A program made the position numbers and the translations under genes. 64,000 nt of DNA, from assembly GCA_009911365.1 (NCBI GenBank), contig QXXF01000021.1:25556-89555 (forward strand), in the 5' to 3' direction. Shown in pieces: positions 51,575-59,890 of the stretch (positions are counted from its first letter, which is position 1; each line of letters begins with the position of its first letter). This DNA comes from Clostridiales bacterium (lineage in GTDB: Bacteria; Bacillota; Clostridia; Peptostreptococcales; Anaerovoracaceae). The notes under the pieces are model-generated. The model was not told where the DNA came from. It searched no databases and saw only the letters and a program-made list of their open reading frames with translations.

Positions 51575-53896
51575 TTACTTGAGGATTTCCGCGACCTTCG
51601 CCATGCCCGCGATTTCCTGCTGCAAGTATGTCATTAACTCCGCAGTGGCTTTTTCTGCCGCTTTTTCGTATGCTTTGATGGAATCGCTGTAATCAGCCTT
51701 TCCTTTACTGCTGAACTGTGCCAATACATTCTGGGTGGCAGCATACGTATCTTGGAGTCTTGCTGACTTGCCTTCGCCCCATGTATCCTTTACCACATCG
51801 CAGTTTACGCTTTCCTGCAGTTTGTCATATGCGAACTTGCTGTAATTAAAGGCAGTGTATTCCGTGCCTCCACCAATGCCTGCCATTGCGGCTAATGTGC
51901 AGTCTTCACCGTCATCAGTTACTTTGCCTGATTTTAAATCGCTGATGACTCTGCTGTAACCGTCCAGCATGCTTTGGGCTGTGATGTGAATCGCCATGTT
52001 GGTGTCCGAACCAATGATTCCCATCAGTTCATCTTCCATGGCACGGAAGGCCTGAAGCGTCGACTTGTTCAGCTCCGCGCCCTCGGCTGTGATGGCTGAT
52101 AATTCTTCGGTGCTTGCGTCATTACCCAGCGCTTCTTCATATTTTGCGTTGATGTCTTGTGCTTTTTTCAGCTGTGCTGCTCCTGCGGATTTCATGGCTT
52201 CCAGGTTTTCCTGATACTGCGTGACAAGGCCTTTTTGATCTTCGCTGAGATAGCCTTCTGTTCCTTCGATCATGGAACCCAGTGCGTCACATCTTGCCGT
52301 AAGATCAAGTTCCAGAGCCGGCTTTGTGTCCAGATACGCAGCGATCCCGCCATACAGGCCGATGGAGTATTCCATCAGTTCTGAGGAATAGGTGCTCATG
52401 TCATCATAAACAGTGTGGTATCTGTCCATCATCCATTGTTTGCTGCTGCTTACTTCACCTTCCACAGGTTCATTAAAATCAGGCTTGTTAATAATAACTG
52501 GAACACCATTTCTTTGATAGGAAATGCAGTCGCTCATCCCCATATTATGGTCGTTCAGGACCGATAGGCCATCTTCATAATGGGACGCGCTGAGCATATC
52601 CGCTTTTAGGAAGCTGTCGATGGTTGTGTTGAATTCATAGATTGTCTGGATCTCACCAGCTTTCTGACCGGACTTGATGGCAGGCATTTCAAAATTGATA
52701 AAGGCCAGTGTAGTGCCCTGCCATTCAGGATGGCGTTCGGTGATTTCTTCCCAGGAGCCGATGGCCCAGTCGTCTGCTGCTCCTGAACGGCCCCATTCTT
52801 CTGCTGCGTGGGCCACGATGTAAATGTCGTTCTTTGGTTTGTAGCCGGAATCGATCATAGCTTTGCCGATGGATGTGGCTAGAGCGACTGCGGTACAGTC
52901 ATCGTTTACACCGCCATGATATTTGTCATAATGGCCGCCGATGAGGATCTGCTGTCCGGTGTTTTCTGTGCCAGGGATCTTGCCGATCACGTTGTAAGCC
53001 TTTGTGTCAGGCATAATGTCGCAGGTCAGCTTCATTTCCACATTGCCAAGGGTCTTTGTTTTCTGCGCCTTCATCTTGGCAAGGATCTGCGAGGCATCCT
53101 TTGGAGAAATGCTTCCGCAAGGGATCAGGTCTTCTGCGCAGATATCCTGAACATTGATTGTATCACAGGCTTCTTCATTGCCGATTAGGTCGTACATGCC
53201 ATAGCCTGTACCGTCATCATCGTATTGGTAGGTAATAATGGCAGCCGCGCCCTGATAGAATGCTTCGTGGTAAGGGCTGTCGATCCAGGATTCGGTCATC
53301 TGGTTCACCGCTGCCAGCACGATTTTGCCTTCCACGTCTAGGCCTTCATACTCTTCCGCATGGCCTGTGCCCACATTGACGATTTCCATATTAGTCCAGT
53401 CTTTGTCGATTTTCTTTCGTTTATCGCCTGTTTTTCCCTGGTTCAGATCCCTGATCCGTACAGGATTGGCTTCGCCTTTGGTGTTGTGAGTGCCGGATGA
53501 TTGATAAGAAACCATATCAGCGATTTTAATGTCTCCCACGTTGATATAGCTTTCGCCTGTGGCCCATCCGTCCACGATCACTTCATCCTTTGTCACATCT
53601 GAAAAGCCGACCTCTTTGAATTTTTCCACCAAATAGTCAGCCGCGGCGTGTTCAGATGCGCTGCCGCCGCCTCTGTACAAGGTGTCCGTGTCGTTTAGCT
53701 TTTCGTCGTATGCCAGAGTTTCTGTCATATCTTTAGCAAACTTTTCGTCCGCAGCTTTTTCGATTGCCGCCACATCTGCCGCTACGCCGCTTGTGGACTC
53801 GCTGTCACCACCGCACCCTGTCAGCATCAATGTGCTGGCTGACATGCATGCGATCACAAGGAACGCGAGTCCTTTCTTTAATAATGATTTTTTCAT
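51575..53896 (-). CDS. secreted M28-family peptidase lipoprotein, copy 1
   Basis: The 773-residue protein has a lipoprotein signal peptide with lipobox LTGC (Cys near residue 28). The zinc peptidase core lies in the middle: GGHYDKYHGGVNDDCTAVAL with the His and Asp ligands, then VAHAAEEWGRSG with the catalytic Glu pair. A PA-type insert lies before the core, and a long helical C-terminal region follows. It is probably surface-anchored and cuts peptides outside the cell. The start at 53,896 follows GGGAGACGATATC. Its paralogue is at 56,447, and the LuxR-type gene at 54,121 lies just upstream. Confidence 0.9.
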   Translation of the reverse strand: MKKSLLKKGLAFLVIACMSASTLMLTGCGGDSESTSGVAADVAAIEKAADEKFAKDMTETLAYDEKLNDTDTLYRGGGSASEHAAADYLVEKFKEVGFSDVTKDEVIVDGWATGESYINVGDIKIADMVSYQSSGTHNTKGEANPVRIRDLNQGKTGDKRKKIDKDWTNMEIVNVGTGHAEEYEGLDVEGKIVLAAVNQMTESWIDSPYHEAFYQGAAAIITYQYDDDGTGYGMYDLIGNEEACDTINVQDICAEDLIPCGSISPKDASQILAKMKAQKTKTLGNVEMKLTCDIMPDTKAYNVIGKIPGTENTGQQILIGGHYDKYHGGVNDDCTAVALATSIGKAMIDSGYKPKNDIYIVAHAAEEWGRSGAADDWAIGSWEEITERHPEWQGTTLAFINFEMPAIKSGQKAGEIQTIYEFNTTIDSFLKADMLSASHYEDGLSVLNDHNMGMSDCISYQRNGVPVIINKPDFNEPVEGEVSSSKQWMMDRYHTVYDDMSTYSSELMEYSIGLYGGIAAYLDTKPALELDLTARCDALGSMIEGTEGYLSEDQKGLVTQYQENLEAMKSAGAAQLKKAQDINAKYEEALGNDASTEELSAITAEGAELNKSTLQAFRAMEDELMGIIGSDTNMAIHITAQSMLDGYSRVISDLKSGKVTDDGEDCTLAAMAGIGGGTEYTAFNYSKFAYDKLQESVNCDVVKDTWGEGKSARLQDTYAATQNVLAQFSSKGKADYSDSIKAYEKAAEKATAELMTYLQQEIAGMAKVAEILK

Positions 53897-53955
53897 GATA
53901 TCGTCTCCCTCTTTGACTGATTGGCGATCCCCAAGGAATCTAAGTGTCAAAATTG

Positions 53956-54021
53956 AATTTTCTGATTACTCGAAATTTACTATTGATTTGCGCAAAAAGC
54001 AATAGTCCACAGGGGACTATT
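53956..54021 (-). promoter_or_regulatory. promoter and shared motif of peptidase copy 1
   Basis: On the minus strand TTGCTT (53,997-54,002) and TAAATT (53,974-53,979) are 17 bases apart. GAGTAATCAGAAAATT (53,956-53,971) follows two bases after the -10 and is identical to a motif before peptidase copy 2. AATAGTCC and GGACTATT (54,001-54,021) form a perfect 8-bp inverted repeat at the -35, a likely regulator site. Confidence 0.65.
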
Positions 54022-54120
54022 TTAACGATACCATGCGGTACTACTGTGCGGATAACGTTGAAAACGCAAGCTCCTCACATAGTACTACGGATTTTGGGCA
54101 AAGGAGCCTGGGAGGGTGAT

Positions 54121-55113
54121 TTATGACGCGGCGATATTTTCATCAATCAGAGCGGATAATTCGGCTCTAGTGGAAATGCCGAGTTTTTCAAAGATATGGT
54201 GCATATGATTTTTTACTGTGTATTTTGAGATGCACAATTTTTCTGCGATTTCCGGGTTGGTCATTTTATGGTAAGCCAGTTCCATGATCTCTCGCTCGCG
54301 TTCTGTCAGGAAATATGTCTCCGCGAGATCATCCATCGTTGCGGTAAGGCTGCCTGGTTTGCTTTCCTCATGGTCTTCGGATTTGAACAAAGCAGTGAAG
54401 TCTTCGTTGATGATCAGCAGAATGGTTACGATATTCGTTGCGAATATCAAGATTGGTGTAGGGTCTATGGTGTATCCTATGAAAGTATTTAATTTTCCTA
54501 ATAGCAGTCCTATGACAAGTATCGCGTTCCATATGCCGTTGGCTGTCAGCAAAACGGTTATCCCGACCATCAGCCGCCTGCAAACTTTTTGCGCCACTCC
54601 CGGCAGAGCGGCTTTCAGGTACCACAGATCAATAAATGTAAGAGTCACGGCTATGATGATTTCGATGGTGATAGGTAGATACTCGTTTATGCCTTCTTTT
54701 GGCAGATAATAATCATCCATCATGGAACCATAGGATACAATGGCAAGCAAGACGCATAGGGCTATCAGAACAAAGGAAGCGGAATTCATGGTTTTATAAC
54801 GATCTTCTTTGAAGAGACTCTTTTCACGCATGTAGATGGTCCAAAAGTATACCTGACCGATAAACGCACACATATCGAGCACGCGCACGGCCATTGTCAC
54901 TACGTTCTCATTATATTTTAGCTCATGATATGTAAAATAAAAATAGATAAAGTCGATCAACACTGTGCACAGCATAAAGTCTCGGATGGATTTTAACAGC
55001 TGCTGATTGCCGGAATGCCGGTACTTGATCAGCAGCAAGACCATTAAAATTGCCAGGACGCCCGCAAACCCTGCGAATATATACATAAAAAACAGCAACT
55101 CATCAACAAACAT
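54121..55113 (-). CDS. membrane-anchored LuxR-type regulator, copy 1
   Basis: The 330-residue protein begins with six to seven hydrophobic segments over about 235 residues (MYIFAGFAGVLAILMVLLLI through NIVTILLIINEDF). It ends with a LuxR helix-turn-helix (LTEREREIMELAYHKMTNPE, then LCISKYTVKNHMHHIFEKLG). There is no receiver domain, so the membrane part probably senses the signal directly. It is 38% to 40% alike by eye to the copy at 58,739 in the HTH and in the first segment. Its gene precedes peptidase copy 1 in the same direction, suggesting control of that gene. Confidence 0.85.
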   Translation of the reverse strand: MFVDELLFFMYIFAGFAGVLAILMVLLLIKYRHSGNQQLLKSIRDFMLCTVLIDFIYFYFTYHELKYNENVVTMAVRVLDMCAFIGQVYFWTIYMREKSLFKEDRYKTMNSASFVLIALCVLLAIVSYGSMMDDYYLPKEGINEYLPITIEIIIAVTLTFIDLWYLKAALPGVAQKVCRRLMVGITVLLTANGIWNAILVIGLLLGKLNTFIGYTIDPTPILIFATNIVTILLIINEDFTALFKSEDHEESKPGSLTATMDDLAETYFLTEREREIMELAYHKMTNPEIAEKLCISKYTVKNHMHHIFEKLGISTRAELSALIDENIAAS

Positions 55114-55150
55114 CTTGCTTTCCTCGTTCCAAAATTCTTCGATGCGTTTA

Positions 55151-55292
55151 TTATATCATGGATTGCCCCTATAAATATAAATAATATCCATGATTCAATG
55201 AACGCGCCCTTGCGGCAACGCCGTACTGATTAGTTGCGTTCATTATACCACGGATTTCCACCAATACCACAATCAAAATCCGTGATGCAATA
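55151..55292. repeat. two related hairpins with a compensatory base change
   Basis: CATGGAT (55,157-55,163) pairs with ATCCATG (55,186-55,192). About 92 bases on, CACGGAT (55,249-55,255) pairs with ATCCGTG (55,278-55,284). The two copies share flanks (TTATA before, CAAT and AAC after) and differ by a T-A to C-G pair swap in the stem. Between them AATGAACGC (55,197-55,205) pairs with GCGTTCATT (55,236-55,244). The block lies in the leader of the LuxR-type gene at 55,113. Confidence 0.6.
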
Positions 55293-55326
55293 AACACTGC
55301 TTTTATTAAAGTTGGGCTTATATCTA

Positions 55327-55655
55327 GCGGGTTTAAGTCCGTATTTTTATGATTTAGTACCGCTAGATCGGCGGCCAGTGGCGGGTTTAAACCCGGATTT
55401 TTCGCTTTTGAACCCGGAGAATTTTCAAATTGAGCGGTACAAAAGCCCGATTTTTTAAGAATAAACCCGCCGCATCTTGCCGCAGAAGCCAAAAAAAGCG
55501 GGTTCAAACGCCGATTTTCCAGCTTTAAACCCGGAGAATCCTCAAGTCGAGCGGTATTATGACTTGATTTTTTCCATTTAAACTCGTCAGGCTTTACCGC
55601 AAAAATCCAAAAAGCGGGCTCAAACGCTAGTTTCTCGGCTTTAAACCCGCTTTTC
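55327..55655. repeat. tandem repeats of 116-117 bp built on a GCGGGTT hairpin
   Basis: Units start at 55,381, 55,498 and 55,614, with a partial one at 55,327. Each opens with GCGGG(T/C)T(T/C)AAA and pairs with a later TTTAAACCCG(C/G). The rest of each unit, with AGCGGTA and a T-run, is partly conserved. A related copy lies at 56,356. On the minus strand the period, a multiple of three for one spacing, leaves a 177-codon frame open, but its repetitive content and missing ribosome-binding site argue against a gene. Confidence 0.65.
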
Positions 55656-55814
55656 ATAATATGTAGGAAATATCGTTTGCGATATTTCCAGAATGACAAC
55701 AAAATCTGCCGCTGAAAGAAAAACAGTGAAGCTGACTGTATTATAATTGCTTGCTATATGCATACAATAGCATTATAATAATGACAATTAGAACACAGAA
55801 AGGGGATGTCTTTC

Positions 55815-56084
55815 ATGGCACAAGCAACACTTACCGCAAGGGTAGATGAACGAGATAAGGCTAACTTCGACGCTTTTTGCTCTAATGTGGGTTTAAATGC
55901 GTCAACTGCGATCAATCTTTTTGTAAAAGCAGTTCTGCGAGAAAACCGTATTCCATTTGAAATCACACAGGCGACTGACCTATTTTTTTCCAAAAGAAAT
56001 CTTGCTTATGTAAAAAAATCTGTTCAGGAACTCCGTGAGGGAAAAGGTTCAGCGCATGAGCTAATCGAGGTAGACGATGAGTGA
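55815..56084 (+). CDS. RelB/DinJ-family antitoxin
   Basis: The 89-residue antitoxin begins MAQATLTARVDERDKANFDA, the ribbon-helix-helix typical of RelB/DinJ, and goes on with GLNASTAINLFVKAVLRENR. It should neutralise the toxin next to it and repress the pair. The ATG at 55,815 is 10 bases after AAAGGGG; the earlier ATG at 55,806 is too close to that site. It overlaps the toxin gene by eight bases. Confidence 0.9.
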   Translation: MAQATLTARVDERDKANFDAFCSNVGLNASTAINLFVKAVLRENRIPFEITQATDLFFSKRNLAYVKKSVQELREGKGSAHELIEVDDE

Positions 56085-56346
56085 AAAAATATGGTCTGAC
56101 GATGCATGGAAAGATTATCTGTATTGGCAGGCGCAGGATAAGAAAACAATCAAACGAATCAACCAATTGATCAAGGCTATCGAACGTAATGGGTGTGCGG
56201 AGGGGATCGGCAAGCCAGAGCCTCTTTCCGGTGATCTTCAAGGAGAGTTCAGCCGCCGTATCAATGAGAAGGACCGTTTGGTCTATCACATGGAAGCTGG
56301 CAGAATTTATATTGCGCACTGTCGAGGACATTACGGTGACAAATAG
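56077..56346 (+). CDS. YoeB/Txe-family mRNA interferase toxin
   Basis: The 89-residue toxin matches Txe/YoeB: IWSDDAWKDYLYWQAQDKKT, GIGKPEPLSGDLQGEFSRRI, and the catalytic end DRLVYHMEAGRIYIAHCRGHY with the Glu, Arg and late His-Tyr residues of the active site. These enzymes cut mRNA on the ribosome. RelB with a YoeB-type toxin is a mixed but common pairing. A copy of the GCGGGTT hairpin follows 10 bases after the stop and may act as its terminator. Confidence 0.9.
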   Translation: MSEKIWSDDAWKDYLYWQAQDKKTIKRINQLIKAIERNGCAEGIGKPEPLSGDLQGEFSRRINEKDRLVYHMEAGRIYIAHCRGHYGDK

Positions 56347-56355
56347 TTTCCCACC

Positions 56356-56408
56356 AGAATCCAAAAAGGCGGGTTCAAACGCCAGTTTCCCGGCTTTGAA
56401 CCCGCTCT
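56356..56408. repeat. distant copy of the GCGGGTT hairpin element
   Basis: About 55 bases here align with 55,601-55,655 at roughly four of five positions, including CCAAAAAG before the stem and the GGCTTTGAACCCGC right arm. The RelB-YoeB pair thus lies between two direct copies of the element. Confidence 0.65.
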
Positions 56409-56446
56409 TGCTTTACAATTAGAGTCAAAAGAGATGATATGCTGCG

Positions 56447-58654
56447 TTATAGTGCTGAAATCCGCTGGGCCAAAGCTTTCATGGCTTTTATTTCCGCAGC
56501 CATGGTGTCTTTGAGGCCTTTCTGCTGTTGCTTGACAGCTTTGCCATAAATAGCGATTTCATCATCATAAGTCACTTTCTCGCCAGCTTCTAAAGCCGCC
56601 GCTTTTTGCAGCAGGGAAGTCGTGGCTTTATAGGTATCCGCCAGCTGTGTGCCTTTCCCGGTTCCCCAAAAGATATTACCCTTGTTGGTGGCTTCCTGCA
56701 AAGTCCGTCTAGACTCCTGGCAAGTTTGTGGGCTGAAAGTGTAGTAGCTAGATTCACTGCCGCCATTGATCTGCCAGGCCAGATCGAGAGCTCCAGTTTC
56801 TTCCTTTTCATCGAAAAGATTGTTTTCCTCCAGAGCTGCGTTGATGGCTGAGATCACTTGGATATTGTTTTGATAAGCCAGGTGCTTGACAGCAACCACG
56901 GATGTGTCGATGATGCCAATAAAGTCATCCTGCACAGCTTTGAAAGCTTTTAATGTTTCCTGATTCAGTGCTTTGCCTTCCGCACGAATCGCGTTCACAT
57001 CTTCCTGAGACCCGCCGTCCACTACGGCCTTTTCATAGCGGTCATTAATATCTTTGATCTTGGCGTTCAGACCTTCTGCGGCAGTGCGAAGTTCAGTAGC
57101 GGCCTGTTTGTAAGCTGCCGCATCCGCTCCCGCTGCGGTAGCTATATCTTCGTTCAACGCTTTATCCAGATCATCGCAGGTTTTGGTAAGATCCAGCTGC
57201 AATGCCGGTGTCTGATCCAGATAAATAGCCAGTGCGCCGTAGGTGTTCAGGTTGGTGGTCATTACATCTGCGTTGTAAGTGTCTTCATCGTCAGCCACTG
57301 TGTGGTACCGCTGCTGCATCCAACCCTTTTCTCCATCTTGAGAGCCAAGCACATTGATGAAAGTAGGCACGCCAGAGGCCCGATAGGAAACGCCGTCTTC
57401 CATGGTGCTACAGCCTAATGTTTTAGAACTGATGCCTTTTGGATAAATGTCATTGACCGGATCAGCCACTAGCCCAGAAGTTTCCACAAGGTCCTTTACA
57501 AGCGGGGCGAATTCTGGCACGCAGCTGATCTGCATCTGCTTCGCGTCATCATAAAGAGCCGGGAGCTCGAAATTGATCATAGCCAGAGTTTTTTCAGCCC
57601 ATTCCGGATGTGCGTTGTTGATCATTTCCCATGCGCCGGTGGTCCAGTCAAACTGACTGCCGATTGCGCCCCATTCTTCTGAACCATGGGCGACGAAAAC
57701 AATGTCATTTTCAGGGGTGTACTCCGAATCCTTCATGCCCTTCGCCATGGCAAGGGCCAAGCCAATGGCGCAGCTGTCATCCTGGAAACCATTGAAAAAC
57801 ACATCATAGTGGCCGGAAACAACGATCTGCTGGTCAGAGGATTTGCCTTTGATCTTGCCCACCACATTGTAGCTGGTACCTTTATCCGGCTCCATCACAT
57901 TGTCAACTTTCAGAGTAGCCTTCGCCTTTCCACCTTTGATGGCTTTTGCCAATTCTTTATACTGGTTCTTACTGATGCTGACGCAAGGCATTACATCTTC
58001 TGCGCAGAGATCCTGCATATTGATCATGTCGTCAGAGTAAGTAGCGTAACCGCCGGTATCATAAGTAACGATGGCAGCAGCGCCGTGGAGCGCGGCTTCG
58101 TTCATGTATTCATTGATCCAGGCCACGTTCCACTGGTCAACGCCAGCCAGGGCGATCTTGCCCTTGACATCTTTATCCGTATATTCAGCGGCAGTGCCGC
58201 CGCCAACATCAACGATCTCCGCCGTGATCCCGTCTTTATCCGTTCCATTAGTAGCATAGGAAGCAGGCATGATGTCAATGTCTGTTCCTTCTATTGTAAG
58301 GGAAGCATCATTAAACTGCCACTTATCCACAGTGACCGGAACTTTTTCCACATCTTCTAAACCCAGATTTCCCATTTCACCTGCCAGATAATCAGCGGCC
58401 TTATGTTCTGCGTCAGAGCCTGAAGTCCGCCACCCCAGCTTGTTTGAGAGATAGGTCTCATCATAGGCCAGAGTCTTTGCGATCCCATATGCGTATTCTT
58501 GGTCAACTTTTTCCACATACTTTTCCACAGATGAGGCCATAGAAAGTTGAGATTCTGTTTTTTCGCTTTGTTCACTGCCGCCGCAGGCAGTCAGGGCAAA
58601 AATAAGAGCCGCTGCCACAGCGAGATAGGTTAGCTTTCTCCATCTTTGTTTCAT
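56447..58654 (-). CDS. secreted M28-family peptidase lipoprotein, copy 2
   Basis: The 735-residue paralogue of the gene at 51,575 has a lipoprotein signal with lipobox LTAC. Its zinc core contains SGHYDVFFNGFQDDSCAIGL and VAHGSEEWGAIGSQFDW. A PA-type region lies before the core and a long helical C-terminal part (LNAKIKDINDRYEKAVVDGG) follows. It starts 85 bases after the LuxR-type gene at 58,739 and carries the same promoter motif as copy 1. The ATG at 58,654 follows AAGGAGAAAACA. Confidence 0.9.
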   Translation of the reverse strand: MKQRWRKLTYLAVAAALIFALTACGGSEQSEKTESQLSMASSVEKYVEKVDQEYAYGIAKTLAYDETYLSNKLGWRTSGSDAEHKAADYLAGEMGNLGLEDVEKVPVTVDKWQFNDASLTIEGTDIDIMPASYATNGTDKDGITAEIVDVGGGTAAEYTDKDVKGKIALAGVDQWNVAWINEYMNEAALHGAAAIVTYDTGGYATYSDDMINMQDLCAEDVMPCVSISKNQYKELAKAIKGGKAKATLKVDNVMEPDKGTSYNVVGKIKGKSSDQQIVVSGHYDVFFNGFQDDSCAIGLALAMAKGMKDSEYTPENDIVFVAHGSEEWGAIGSQFDWTTGAWEMINNAHPEWAEKTLAMINFELPALYDDAKQMQISCVPEFAPLVKDLVETSGLVADPVNDIYPKGISSKTLGCSTMEDGVSYRASGVPTFINVLGSQDGEKGWMQQRYHTVADDEDTYNADVMTTNLNTYGALAIYLDQTPALQLDLTKTCDDLDKALNEDIATAAGADAAAYKQAATELRTAAEGLNAKIKDINDRYEKAVVDGGSQEDVNAIRAEGKALNQETLKAFKAVQDDFIGIIDTSVVAVKHLAYQNNIQVISAINAALEENNLFDEKEETGALDLAWQINGGSESSYYTFSPQTCQESRRTLQEATNKGNIFWGTGKGTQLADTYKATTSLLQKAAALEAGEKVTYDDEIAIYGKAVKQQQKGLKDTMAAEIKAMKALAQRISAL

Positions 58655-58694
58655 TGTTTTCTCCTTCCAATTCGTGAGTGGTGAAAATTAAAGT

Positions 58695-58783
58695 AATTTT
58701 CTGATTACTCTTTCATTTCTACCCTTTTTCGGAGAAAATTACAATCGTCCACCTGGACCATTTCCTGGACCAACCAGGTGGAC
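58695..58783 (-). promoter_or_regulatory. promoter and shared motif of peptidase copy 2
   Basis: On the minus strand TTGTAA (58,739-58,744) and TAGAAA (58,716-58,721) are 17 bases apart; the -35 overlaps the stop codon of the LuxR-type gene. GAGTAATCAGAAAATT (58,695-58,710) follows five bases after the -10 and here extends into a perfect dyad AGTAAT-N6-ATTACT. Upstream, GTCCACCTGG (58,747-58,756) and CCAGGTGGAC (58,774-58,783) form a perfect inverted repeat inside the LuxR-type gene. Confidence 0.6.
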
Positions 58784-59743
58784 CAGTTCCATTCTTGTTG
58801 AAATATCAAGCTTTTCAAAGATATTATGCATGTGCCGCTTTACTGTGTACTTGGAGATGATCAGTTCCTCAGCGATTTCAGGATTGGTCAACCCTTCATA
58901 GGCGAGTTCCAGAACTTCCCGTTCTCGGAGCGTCAGTCCATGGGATTGGGCGATCAAATCCAGACGGCTCTCGATATCGTTTTCCACATTTTCCACAGAG
59001 AAATCCACAGTTATGTGGAAAAGTGCCCGAAAATCTTCCTGGTAGATCAAAAGGATAGTGAAGATATTGATCAGGAAAATGAAGACTACCGTAAAGTCAA
59101 GGGGGAAATGGCTGGAAGGCGGAGAACTGCCAGTCATCAAGTGCAGCACATTAAAAGAATTCAGTAAGTTGTCCCCTATGATTAAAATGGAAAGGATGGT
59201 AACGAAGATCCGGATCTTTTTCTGGACCAATTCATCGAGGGCTTTTAAAAGATGCCAAACAGTGATAAACGTTAGAGAAACGCAGAGCAGGACCTCGATG
59301 ACAGCAGCAAGCATTCGCGGAGGGCCCGCGGAAACAAAGTAATAATCATTCATGAGAAATCCATAACTTGCCAGGTTCGTCAGCAGACAGCCAGCGCATA
59401 GGCAGAGGGTGACAAGGGTCATCCGTTTGCGCCTTGGCTGAGGCAGCTGGCATTTTTCCCGGATATAAGCGGACCAAAAATAAGCTTGACCAATGAAAGT
59501 AAAGCTGTCCAAAACACGAAGAGCAGGCTGCGTGGTGTAGATGCCAGTCTTCAAAAATAAATAATTCATATAGAAATAAAGGCCATCCATGATAGCCGTG
59601 CAGATCATGAAATTGCGAACAGCGGATAAAAGCTGCTTGTTGCCAGAAGTCCAGTATTTGGACAACAGAGCAACCAGCAGGATAGCCAGCAGTCCCACGA
59701 AGCCTGCGAAAATATAAGTAAAAAAGAAGATTTCACCGAACAT
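58739..59743 (-). CDS. membrane-anchored LuxR-type regulator, copy 2
   Basis: The 334-residue paralogue of the gene at 54,121 has the same layout: a multi-pass membrane half (FTYIFAGFVGLLAILLVALL to LINIFTILLIYQEDF) and a LuxR helix-turn-helix (LTLREREVLELAYEGLTNPE, then LIISKYTVKRHMHNIFEKLD). The ORF is open 32 codons further, but the ATG at 59,743 behind AAAGGAAAGATCT matches copy 1. It stands directly before peptidase copy 2, as copy 1 stands before its own peptidase gene. Confidence 0.85.
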   Translation of the reverse strand: MFGEIFFFTYIFAGFVGLLAILLVALLSKYWTSGNKQLLSAVRNFMICTAIMDGLYFYMNYLFLKTGIYTTQPALRVLDSFTFIGQAYFWSAYIREKCQLPQPRRKRMTLVTLCLCAGCLLTNLASYGFLMNDYYFVSAGPPRMLAAVIEVLLCVSLTFITVWHLLKALDELVQKKIRIFVTILSILIIGDNLLNSFNVLHLMTGSSPPSSHFPLDFTVVFIFLINIFTILLIYQEDFRALFHITVDFSVENVENDIESRLDLIAQSHGLTLREREVLELAYEGLTNPEIAEELIISKYTVKRHMHNIFEKLDISTRMELVHLVGPGNGPGGRL

Positions 59744-59890
59744 AGATCTTTCCTTTAAGTCGTTCCTTTCTAAAGCGCGGAACCTAAAATGGCAGGCTCC
59801 TGGCAGTGGCCTACGGAGCAGACAGCCATGGCAGCGCATAAATAGCAGAGCAGTAGAATACAGACAATCATGCGGCGACCCAGAGCGATT

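Noticed and set aside
55169-55702. 177-codon minus-strand frame
   Set aside because: It runs through the 116-bp hairpin repeats, has repetitive low-information content, no ribosome-binding site, and stays open largely because one repeat period is a multiple of three.
57686-58360. 224-codon plus-strand frame opposite peptidase copy 2
   Set aside because: It mirrors the conserved M28 coding sequence on the minus strand and shows no protein-family features.
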